This document shows positions 1 through 6,287 of a stretch of DNA of 11,633 bases, piece after piece. The position numbers and the translations under genes are program-made. Within the stretch, counting starts at the first letter, position 1. Every line of letters begins with the position of its first letter. Below the pieces are notes generated by a model that did no database searches, was not told where the DNA came from, and saw only the letters and a list, made by a program, of their open reading frames with translations. This DNA comes from an uncultured Eubacteriales bacterium (GTDB taxonomy: Bacteria > Bacillota > Clostridia > Oscillospirales > CAG-382): contig CAKSCN010000077.1 in assembly GCA_934444485.1 (NCBI GenBank), positions 1 to 11,633 of the forward strand, written 5' to 3'.

Positions 1-1476
1 GAGCTTTACTGCGCCGGTCATCTCATCGAGGCAGCGGTTGAATACTGCCGTGTTACCGGCAAGGATCGTTTTCTGAAGCTCATGGGGGACTATGCGGACT
101 GCATATACAGAATATTCGTCGAAGAGGATTCTGCGGCGTTCACGACTCCCGGTCACGAGGAAATTGAGCTTGCTCTCATAAAGCTTTACCGTTTCACAGG
201 AAAGAAGAAGTATCTTGACCTTGCGAAGTTCTTTATCGACAAGAGAGGAAACAACGAAAAGGAAAAGAACCCCGCTCTCATGAAGCCGTCTGATCGTCCG
301 GAATACGACCAGCATCATCTGCCCGTAAGAGAACAGCATGAGGCACTCGGTCACTGCGTCCGTGCGCTTTACCTCTACAGCGGCATGGCGGATCTTGCCG
401 TCGAGACGGGCGACAACGAGCTTTGGGCGGCGTGTGAGGATCTTATTCACGACGTGACGGAAAAGAAGATGTACATAACGGGCGGCGTCGGTTCGACAAA
501 CGAGGGTGAAGCGTTCACCGTTCCGTATGATCTGCCGAACGACAAGGCGTACACCGAAACCTGCGCCGCAATATCGCTCATGTTCTTTGCAAACAGAATG
601 CTTCAGTATAAAAACAGCTCGTATTACGCAGATATTGTCGAGAGAGCAATGTACAACGGCTTCCTTTCGGGACTGTCGCTTGACGGCAGAAAGTTTTTCT
701 ACACGAACCCTCTCGAAATAAATCTCAGGATGAGAAAACGCCACACCTCGACAAAGACAAACGAGTATTTCCCCATAACTCAGAGAGTTGAGGTATTCGG
801 CTGTTCCTGCTGTCCTCCGAATATAAACCGTGTTCTTCCGTCAATCGGTCAGTACGCTTACGGCGTCGATGGCAGGGACATTTACATAAACCAGTTTATG
901 GACAGCACGTACTCCGACGGTGGGATAACCGTTTCGGTAAAGACCGATTACCCCGTGAACGGAAAGATAGAAGTCACGGCAAAGGGTGCGGAGCGCATAA
1001 TGATAAGAATACCGTCATGGGCAAAGTCGCACGAAATAAATGCAGACTGCACCTACAGTGACGGTTACGCCGCAGTGAGCGCCGACGCCGACGGCAAAAT
1101 CTCCTTCACGCTCACCCTCGACACGACTCCCGTTTTTGTGAGCGCAGATCCGAGAGTTTTGGCGGATTCCGGGAAGCTTGCGGTTATGCGCGGACCTGTC
1201 GTATACTGTGCCGAGGGCGGTGACAGTACTCCCGAGCTTGACTCGCTCTTGCTCGACCCTGCCGCACCCGTTGAGGTACTCTCCGAATTTTTCGGCGGAC
1301 TCCCCATGCTTCGTGCCGGCGCATTCAAATGCGAGCAGGGTTCGCTTTACGAAGAATACGGCAAACAGAGCCTTACACCGACATCTCTCGACCTCATTCC
1401 CTACAGCACGTTTGCAAACCGAGGGGAACGGGACATGAAGGTATGGATAAGCGCATACCATCACAGCAGAAAATGA
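1..1476 (+). CDS. Glycoside hydrolase family 127 (DUF1680) beta-L-arabinofuranosidase, 5' truncated
   Basis: The reading frame is open from base 1, so the ATG at 82 is internal. The residues before it (E-L-Y-C-A-G-H-L-I-E-A-A) are a conserved GH127 motif. 491 residues are visible. Relatives are about 640-660 long, so roughly 150-170 N-terminal residues lie outside the window. Characterised GH127 enzymes such as Bifidobacterium HypBA1 remove beta-L-arabinofuranose from short arabino-oligosaccharides using a zinc-coordinated cysteine nucleophile. The matching residues are all present: Glu in GEAF (508-510), Glu and Cys in E-T-C (556-564), and the Cys pair in C-S-C-C-P-P-N (808-813), the first of the pair being the expected nucleophile. 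The 16-residue spacing between the two Glu agrees with E322/E338 of HypBA1. The missing N-terminus prevents a check for a signal peptide; the family is usually cytoplasmic. A terminator follows, so this gene is probably not in one transcript with the beta-helix genes. Substrate specificity within GH127 (arabinose or another sugar) is uncertain. Confidence 0.93.
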   Translation, partial: ELYCAGHLIEAAVEYCRVTGKDRFLKLMGDYADCIYRIFVEEDSAAFTTPGHEEIELALIKLYRFTGKKKYLDLAKFFIDKRGNNEKEKNPALMKPSDRPEYDQHHLPVREQHEALGHCVRALYLYSGMADLAVETGDNELWAACEDLIHDVTEKKMYITGGVGSTNEGEAFTVPYDLPNDKAYTETCAAISLMFFANRMLQYKNSSYYADIVERAMYNGFLSGLSLDGRKFFYTNPLEINLRMRKRHTSTKTNEYFPITQRVEVFGCSCCPPNINRVLPSIGQYAYGVDGRDIYINQFMDSTYSDGGITVSVKTDYPVNGKIEVTAKGAERIMIRIPSWAKSHEINADCTYSDGYAAVSADADGKISFTLTLDTTPVFVSADPRVLADSGKLAVMRGPVVYCAEGGDSTPELDSLLLDPAAPVEVLSEFFGGLPMLRAGAFKCEQGSLYEEYGKQSLTPTSLDLIPYSTFANRGERDMKVWISAYHHSRK

Positions 1477-1510
1477 CATTTTTCCATAGAATAATACATT
1501 ACCGCACCTG

Positions 1511-1540
1511 CCGCACCGCTTTTTTGCAGTGCGGTTTTTT
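1511..1540 (+). terminator. Rho-independent terminator after the GH127 gene
   Basis: The arms CCGCACCGC (1511-1519) and GCAGTGCGG (1526-1534) pair except for one C-A mismatch, around a TTTTTT loop. Six T follow at 1535-1540. A second CCGCAC copy at 1502-1507 could pair instead. It lies 35 nt after the stop codon and should end transcription from the GH127 gene. Confidence 0.88.
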
Positions 1541-1573
1541 GTAAATCTTGTACAAAATTAGACTTATATCCAC

Positions 1574-1614
1574 GTTAAAAATATACCGTTTGGCGAATAA
1601 TTCGTCATTTTAAC
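1574..1614. promoter_or_regulatory. Nested inverted repeats just upstream of the promoter, possible operator
   Basis: GTTAAAA (1574-1580) and TTTTAAC (1608-1614) are perfect inverted copies. Between them is a near-palindrome with arms CGAAT (1594-1598) and ATTCG (1600-1604) around a single base. TTTGG (1589-1593) and CCAAA (1614-1618) are also complementary. The block ends 18 nt before the -35 box of the next promoter, where an activator would bind. No regulator gene is in the window, and AT-rich DNA gives such repeats by chance, so an operator role is a guess. Confidence 0.35.
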
Positions 1615-1632
1615 CAAAGTTTGCAAAATCTA

Positions 1633-1661
1633 TTGACGTAGGTATTCGGTTATGGTAAAAT
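1633..1661 (+). promoter_or_regulatory. Sigma-70-type promoter with extended -10 for the beta-helix operon
   Basis: TTGACG (1633-1638, one mismatch to TTGACA) is followed after exactly 17 nt by TAAAAT (1656-1661, one mismatch to TATAAT). A TG at 1653-1654 provides the extended -10 element. Transcription would start near 1668, giving a leader of about 58 nt before the ATG at 1726. It lies downstream of a terminator and upstream of the first beta-helix gene, as expected for an operon promoter. Confidence 0.8.
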
Positions 1662-1707
1662 GGAACGAATCGGCTGATACAATGCTCACGCAATGAAATG
1701 TATTTGC

Positions 1708-1720
1708 GGAAAGGATGGTG
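1708..1720 (+). promoter_or_regulatory. Ribosome binding site that selects the start at 1726
   Basis: GGAAAGGATGGTG (1708-1720) resembles the clostridial AAAGGAGGTG consensus and stands before ATG 1726. The in-frame ATG at 1693 lies upstream of it and has no such site. Alignment with the two following paralogues also begins at the 1726 methionine. Confidence 0.75.
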
Positions 1721-1725
1721 ACGGT

Positions 1726-3216
1726 ATGAAATCGGCTGACAGTGCTTTTCTTGCGATGATCGACGGAAAGGCAGAGGAAATGAAGGAGAAAATTCTCCGC
1801 TCCAAGGACGAAATAACGTATACGGGAACCGCTTACTACGTTTCCGAAAAAGGCGACGACAGGGCGGACGGTCTGACCCCCGAAACTGCGTGGAGGACTC
1901 CCTCCCGTGTCACGGCGGCAGAGTTTCTCCCGGGAGACGCCGTTCTATTTAAGAGAGGAGAGCTGTTCCGAGGACAGATAGTCACACGTTCGGGCGTCAC
2001 GTATGCGGCATATGGCGAGGGCGAAAAGCCGAAGATATATGGTTACGAGGTAAATCTTGCCGACCCGTCAAAGTGGCTTCCCGTAAACTCGGGCAAGCAC
2101 ATTTGGAAGTACGCCGACAAGACTCTCGATGCAGGCACTCTCGTTTTCAATGAGGGTGAGTACCATTCGGTAAAGCTCATACCTTCGTATTCGAGGGACG
2201 GCAAGTATGTTCTCCGTAACGAACCGGAGAAGGATTTTGTTCTTGACGAGCAAATGATAAGAGACCTTGACATTTTCTGTGATGTAAGGCAGGAGCTGTC
2301 AAACCCGAGTTCCGACGCACCCGAGCTGTTCCCAGTTCCTCTTGTGACGCAGGATATGTACGGCGACCTTTATCTCAGGTGCGACAGGGGAAATCCCGGC
2401 GAGGTGTTCGCTTCAATCGAGCTTCTTCCCAAGAGAAACACGTTTGTCGTGAGAAAAATCGAAAATGTGCGCATCGACAACCTCTGCATAAAGTATTGCG
2501 GAGCGCACGGAATAGGCGGCGGTGACAGCAAGGGTGTTCACGTCACAAACTGCGAGATAGGCTGGATAGGCGGTTCGGTGCAGAATTATAACCCCAACAA
2601 CCCAAAACGCTGCGGATTTGTCACAAGGTACGGAAACGGCGTCGAGCTTTACGGTTGGTGCGAAGACTACGTTGTGGACGGCTGCTATATATACGAGGTG
2701 TACGATGCCGGAGTTACGCAGCAGACAACCGCCGGCGGCGAAAGAGACGTAAAAATGTACGATGTCAGGTACACAAACAATCTCATCGAACGCTGCGTTT
2801 ACAACATTGAGTATTTCCTCTCCGCAACAAAGGGAACGAAGAGTCTCATGAAGAACTTCGAGATAAGCGGCAACATTCTCCGCTTTGCCGGCTACGGCTG
2901 GGGGCGTCAGAGGTACAATCCCGACACTCCGGCGCACATAAAGAGCTGGGACTCCGACAATCCCGCCGAGAATTACAACATACACGACAACATTTTCGAC
3001 AGATCGACCTACCGTATGCTTCACATTGCGTTTGCGGACAAAGACAGTGCGCCGAATATGTACGGCAACACCTACATTCAGGAAAAAGGCGCAAAGCTCG
3101 GCACTTTCGGCATCGTCGGTGAAGGTGCGGCGGTATATCACGTATACGACGACAATGCCGAAAAGGTCATAACCGAGGAATTCGGAGAAAAGAACGGAGA
3201 AGTATATTACATATAG
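1726..3216 (+). CDS. Right-handed parallel beta-helix protein, paralogue 1 (predicted cytoplasmic)
   Basis: This is a 496-residue protein with the start fixed by the ribosome binding site and paralogue alignment. No signal peptide or membrane segment is visible, so it should be cytoplasmic. The order is a charged helix (about 1-28), the entry motif Y-Y-V-S-x-K-G-D-D with D-G-L-T-P-E-T-A-W, P-G-D-A-V-L-F-K-R-G, then beta-helix coils. Residues invariant in all four paralogues include E277 (CEIGWIGG), E307 (VELYG), D327 (YDAG), E362 (IEYFLS), W392/Q395/R396 (GWGRQR) and H404 (AHIK). The fold class suggests a glycoside hydrolase, lyase or epimerase, as in many pectin-active proteins. I cannot name the family or the substrate. 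It differs from its three paralogues in having Gln332 where they have His after YDA(G/A)-x-T. It is first in the operon, 24 nt before the next gene. Confidence 0.85.
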   Translation: MKSADSAFLAMIDGKAEEMKEKILRSKDEITYTGTAYYVSEKGDDRADGLTPETAWRTPSRVTAAEFLPGDAVLFKRGELFRGQIVTRSGVTYAAYGEGEKPKIYGYEVNLADPSKWLPVNSGKHIWKYADKTLDAGTLVFNEGEYHSVKLIPSYSRDGKYVLRNEPEKDFVLDEQMIRDLDIFCDVRQELSNPSSDAPELFPVPLVTQDMYGDLYLRCDRGNPGEVFASIELLPKRNTFVVRKIENVRIDNLCIKYCGAHGIGGGDSKGVHVTNCEIGWIGGSVQNYNPNNPKRCGFVTRYGNGVELYGWCEDYVVDGCYIYEVYDAGVTQQTTAGGERDVKMYDVRYTNNLIERCVYNIEYFLSATKGTKSLMKNFEISGNILRFAGYGWGRQRYNPDTPAHIKSWDSDNPAENYNIHDNIFDRSTYRMLHIAFADKDSAPNMYGNTYIQEKGAKLGTFGIVGEGAAVYHVYDDNAEKVITEEFGEKNGEVYYI

Positions 3217-3240
3217 TTGTGCTAAAAGGAGGCAGTATAT

Positions 3241-4686
3241 ATGCTTGAATACGCAACAAAAAAGCTTTATGACGAGCTTGACAAAAAATCGGAAGAACTG
3301 AAAAACAGTATTCTGAACACAAAAACCGAGGTAACGTTCACGGGAACGGCGCACTATGTGAGCAACGACGGAAACGATGAAGCGGACGGTCTCACCCCCG
3401 AAACGGCATGGAAGACAAACGCAAAGGTTTCCGCAGCGGAGCTTAACCCCGGCGACGCAGTGTTCTTCAGAAGAGGCGACCTTTTCAGAGGACGTGTGTT
3501 CGCAAAGCCGGGAGTTACCTACTCCGCATACGGCGAAGGTCCGAAGCCGAAGATTTACGCTTACTGCGAAAACGCCGCAAAGCCGGAAAAATGGGAGCTT
3601 TTCGACAAGGAGAGAATGATCTGGAGATACACGGACGAAATTCTTGACGCCGGCACACTCGTTTTCAACGACGGCGAAGCGGTAGGTCTCAAGGAAATTC
3701 CCTCATTTATCGACGGTGAGTTCAGATGCCTTGAGGACAAAACCAAAAAATATGACTTCAGAGAGCATCTCACAAAGGATTTCATGTTCTTCCAGGACAA
3801 CTGCAAGGTTCTCAACGATGCGGGACTTCCGAATGTGGGCGACCCAAACTGCACGGGCAATCTCTATCTCAGATACTCCGGCGGCAACCCCGGCGAGGTG
3901 TTTGATTCGATAGAGCTTAACACAAAGTACAACCTCATTCAGATAACCGGAAACGGAATAACGATAGACAACCTCTGCATAAAGCACGCCGGAAGCCACG
4001 GTATCGGTTCGGGTACGGTTGACGATCTCACCGTTCAGAACTGCGAGATAGGCTGGATAGGCGGCTCCATACAGTTCTACAGCAGAACCGACGGTCACGT
4101 TGTCCGTTTCGGAAACGGCGTCGAGATATACGGCGGCTGTCACAGATACACGGTCAAGAACTGCTGGGTTTACGAGTGCTACGACGCCGGAGTTACGCAT
4201 CAGGTTGCCGCTGAGGACAAGCACCTCGATATGTTTGACGTAACCTATGAACACAATCTTATCGAAAACTGCGTTTACAGCATCGAGTACTTCCTCTCCC
4301 GTCTCACCCCCGAAAACACCTGCACGATGAAGAATTTCTTCATAAGAGACAACATCATGCGCTTCTGCGGCTTCGGCTGGGGACGTCAGAGAATAGGTCA
4401 CGCAAACGCACACATCAAGGGTTGGGATTCCGACAACCCGAACGAGAATTACATAATCGAGAACAATATTTTCGACCGCAGCACCGACAAGCTAATTCAC
4501 GTAGCGTCGAAGAGAGGCGGAAACCCCATACTCAGAAACAACACCTACATTCAGTATCCGAACGCAAAGTTCGGCAGAATAGGCGTACCGCCTACGGAGC
4601 TTGTTTACTTTGACATCGAAAAGGGCGACAAAATAGTCGAAGAAAAATTCGGCGAACAGAACGGCAAATTCTACATTGCATACTGA
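3241..4686 (+). CDS. Right-handed parallel beta-helix protein, paralogue 2 (predicted cytoplasmic)
   Basis: The protein has 481 residues. A strong ribosome binding site AAAGGAGG (3225-3232) stands 8 nt before the ATG. There is no signal peptide: the N-terminus is a charged amphipathic helix rich in Lys/Glu/Leu. The domain order matches paralogue 1: G-T-A-H-Y-V-S, D-G-L-T-P-E-T-A-W-K-T, P-G-D-A-V-F-F-R-R-G, an N-D-G-E insertion, then helical coils. Key conserved acids are E269 (CEIGWIGG), E295 (VEIYG), D315 (YDAG) and E349 (IEYFLS). His320 is present in the YDAGVTHQ motif. It lies between two sister genes with short gaps and is almost certainly co-transcribed. Function is inferred only from fold and context as carbohydrate-active on an intracellular oligosaccharide. 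A non-catalytic binding role is not excluded. Confidence 0.86.
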   Translation: MLEYATKKLYDELDKKSEELKNSILNTKTEVTFTGTAHYVSNDGNDEADGLTPETAWKTNAKVSAAELNPGDAVFFRRGDLFRGRVFAKPGVTYSAYGEGPKPKIYAYCENAAKPEKWELFDKERMIWRYTDEILDAGTLVFNDGEAVGLKEIPSFIDGEFRCLEDKTKKYDFREHLTKDFMFFQDNCKVLNDAGLPNVGDPNCTGNLYLRYSGGNPGEVFDSIELNTKYNLIQITGNGITIDNLCIKHAGSHGIGSGTVDDLTVQNCEIGWIGGSIQFYSRTDGHVVRFGNGVEIYGGCHRYTVKNCWVYECYDAGVTHQVAAEDKHLDMFDVTYEHNLIENCVYSIEYFLSRLTPENTCTMKNFFIRDNIMRFCGFGWGRQRIGHANAHIKGWDSDNPNENYIIENNIFDRSTDKLIHVASKRGGNPILRNNTYIQYPNAKFGRIGVPPTELVYFDIEKGDKIVEEKFGEQNGKFYIAY

Positions 4687-4717
4687 GCAAAAAGCTCACA
4701 TTGAGAAATACTCTCAA
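4684..4717 (+). other. Two small hairpins in the gap between paralogues 2 and 3
   Basis: TGAGC (4684-4688) pairs with GCTCA (4694-4698) around AAAAA, starting at the stop codon. TTGAGA (4701-4706) pairs with TCTCAA (4712-4717) around AATAC, one base before the ribosome binding site GAAAGGA (4719-4725). There is no T-run, so this is not a terminator. The hairpins might stabilise mRNA ends or tune translation, or be chance. Confidence 0.4.
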
Positions 4718-4731
4718 AGAAAGGACACGTT

Positions 4732-6141
4732 ATGAGATACGCAAGCGAAGAATTTCTCGCCTCGCTCGATAAAAAAGCGGACGAGATGAGAGAAAGAATC
4801 AGAAACTCCAAGACAAACGTAACCTACACAGGAAAAGCTTACTATGTTGCTGCGGACGGTGACGACAATGCGGACGGTCTTACACCTGCAACCGCATGGA
4901 AGACCCTTGCAAAGGTAACAGACGCCGAGCTTAATCCCGGCGACGCCGTATTCTTCAAGAGAGGCGACCTTTTCAGAGGCAACATGATTGCAAAAGAGCG
5001 TGTTACCTACTCCGCATACGGCGAGGGCGAAAAACCGAAGCTCTACGGCTCTCCTTTCAACATGGCGGACGAGTCGAAGTGGATTCTCACAGACACTCCG
5101 AATGTTTATATGTACGACGCCGACCTTTACAACGACATCGGTGCGATAGTATTCAATGAAGGCGAAGACGGCTGTGCAAGAAAAGTTATGAAGCTCAGAA
5201 ACGACGACGGCACAGCCCTCAACCTTGAAACAAACGAGCCTTTCAACTCCTACCGTGACCTCAAGCACGACCTTGATTTCTGGCATGCATACCGTGAGGA
5301 CGAGGAAAAGAAGGTGTACCTCTGCTCCGTAAAGGGCAACCCCGCAAAGCGTTTTGCGTCTATAGAGTTCTCCCCCAAGGGCAATCTCATCGGTGCGAGA
5401 AACGGTGCGCACATCGACAACCTCTGCCTCAAGTACTGCGGTTCTCACGGTGTCGGCTCCGGCACGAACGAGGGACTCAAGATAACGAACTGCGAATTCG
5501 GCTGGATAGGCGGCTCCATTCAGGGCGAGTCTATATTCGGCAGAAAGCACCCGACCCGTTTCGGCAATGCTGTTGAAATATACGGCGGCTGCAAGCACTA
5601 TTCCGTCACCGACTCCTACTTCTATCAGGTATATGACGCAGCTATAACCCATCAGGTAAACTGCGGCAAAGAAAAGACTTTCATTATGGAGGACGTTCTC
5701 TACAAGGGCAATCTCATTGAGACAAGCTCTTACTCGATAGAATACTTTTTAAGCTCAGTCGGAGACACTCCGAGCATTATGGACGGACTTCTCATCGAGG
5801 ACAACTTCTGCCGCTTTGCAGGTTACGGTTGGGGTGATCAGCGTCCCGACAAGGACACTCCCGCTCACATCAAGGGTTGGAACTCCGACAGTCCCTCGAA
5901 GGACTACATCATCAGAAACAACATCTTCGACAGAAGCCGCTACAACATTCTTCAGGCAGGCTGTATGAAGCCGGAGTACACCGCAAAGTTAGAGGGCAAC
6001 ACCTACATTCAGTATGAGGGCAACCTTCTCGGCAACCTCGGCGACAGAACCGTCTACAATTTTGACGAAAACGTCGAACACGTCATCAAGGATATTTACG
6101 GAGACAAGACCGCCGAGATTTACTTTGTAAAGAAAGACTGA
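4732..6141 (+). CDS. Right-handed parallel beta-helix protein, paralogue 3 (predicted cytoplasmic)
   Basis: This 469-residue protein is the shortest of the set. Its start is supported by GAAAGGA (4719-4725) at a 6 nt spacing and by alignment with paralogues 1 and 2. There is no signal peptide. It shows the family entry motifs (A-Y-Y-V-A-A-D-G-D-D, D-G-L-T-P-A-T-A-W-K-T, P-G-D-A-V-F-F-K-R-G-D-L-F-R-G) and the core motifs with E255 (CEFGWIGG), E282 (VEIYG), D302 (YDAA), H307 (THQ), E337 (IEYFLS) and GWGDQR. The YDAG glycine is Ala here. The loop before the GNP-x-x-x-F segment is shorter than in the sister proteins. In motif detail (CEFGWIGG, an acidic residue before Q-R) it resembles the lipoprotein paralogue 4 more than paralogues 1 and 2. 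It is followed by a 146 nt gap with terminator-like structures, so it may end the main transcript. Confidence 0.86.
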   Translation: MRYASEEFLASLDKKADEMRERIRNSKTNVTYTGKAYYVAADGDDNADGLTPATAWKTLAKVTDAELNPGDAVFFKRGDLFRGNMIAKERVTYSAYGEGEKPKLYGSPFNMADESKWILTDTPNVYMYDADLYNDIGAIVFNEGEDGCARKVMKLRNDDGTALNLETNEPFNSYRDLKHDLDFWHAYREDEEKKVYLCSVKGNPAKRFASIEFSPKGNLIGARNGAHIDNLCLKYCGSHGVGSGTNEGLKITNCEFGWIGGSIQGESIFGRKHPTRFGNAVEIYGGCKHYSVTDSYFYQVYDAAITHQVNCGKEKTFIMEDVLYKGNLIETSSYSIEYFLSSVGDTPSIMDGLLIEDNFCRFAGYGWGDQRPDKDTPAHIKGWNSDSPSKDYIIRNNIFDRSRYNILQAGCMKPEYTAKLEGNTYIQYEGNLLGNLGDRTVYNFDENVEHVIKDIYGDKTAEIYFVKKD

Positions 6142-6168
6142 CAGTCACGCAACACTCAATGACTACGG

Positions 6169-6192
6169 GCCGCATTCTCAAAAAGGTGCGGC
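6169..6192 (+). other. Stem-loop after paralogue 3
   Basis: GCCGCA (6169-6174) pairs perfectly with TGCGGC (6187-6192) around a 12 nt loop. No T-run follows at once, so it is more likely an mRNA 3'-end stabiliser or part of a compound terminator with the next hairpin than a terminator alone. Confidence 0.45.
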
Positions 6193-6199
6193 TCAGTGT

Positions 6200-6247
6200 G
6201 AAAAGAGCCGAACATGGACAGTAAAACTCCGGAGTTCGACTTTTTTC
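6200..6247 (+). terminator. Terminator- or attenuator-like hairpin between paralogue 3 and the lipoprotein gene
   Basis: The arms 6200-6213 (GAAAAGAGCCGAAC) and 6234-6247 (GTTCGACTTTTTTC) pair over 14 positions with one G-T wobble and one C-A mismatch. The T-run forms the outer end of the right arm. The loop contains most of a perfect 12-base palindrome, AACTCCGGAGTT (6225-6236), which overlaps the right arm, so the two structures exclude each other. The hairpin could end part of the transcription from the upstream genes, or act as a conditional switch before the lipoprotein gene. I see no convincing promoter between it and the ATG at 6288. Confidence 0.5.
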
Positions 6248-6287
6248 AGTCTGAAAACAAACTTAACATAAAGAAAGGAACAAACGA

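Noticed and set aside
82..84. Start of the GH127 gene at the ATG at 82
   Set aside because: The frame is open from base 1, and the residues before 82 are conserved family sequence, so the true start lies outside the window.
1693..1725. An 11-residue N-terminal extension of paralogue 1 from the ATG at 1693
   Set aside because: It has no ribosome binding site, contains the likely binding site of the ATG at 1726, and has no counterpart in the other paralogues.
2413..3354. Long open frame of 313 codons on the minus strand
   Set aside because: It is wholly antisense to the beta-helix genes 1 and 2, spans a gene junction, and its hydrophobic Val/Tyr-rich product reflects the complement of biased codons.
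4714..5652. Long open frame of 312 codons on the minus strand
   Set aside because: It is antisense to paralogue 3, which has strong homology to its sisters. The frame mirrors codon bias and has no recognisable family.
1726..6141. Phage tailspike or tail-fibre interpretation of the beta-helix proteins
   Set aside because: No other phage genes are present. Four tandem copies, the GH127 neighbour and the lipoprotein-esterase fusion fit sugar metabolism better.
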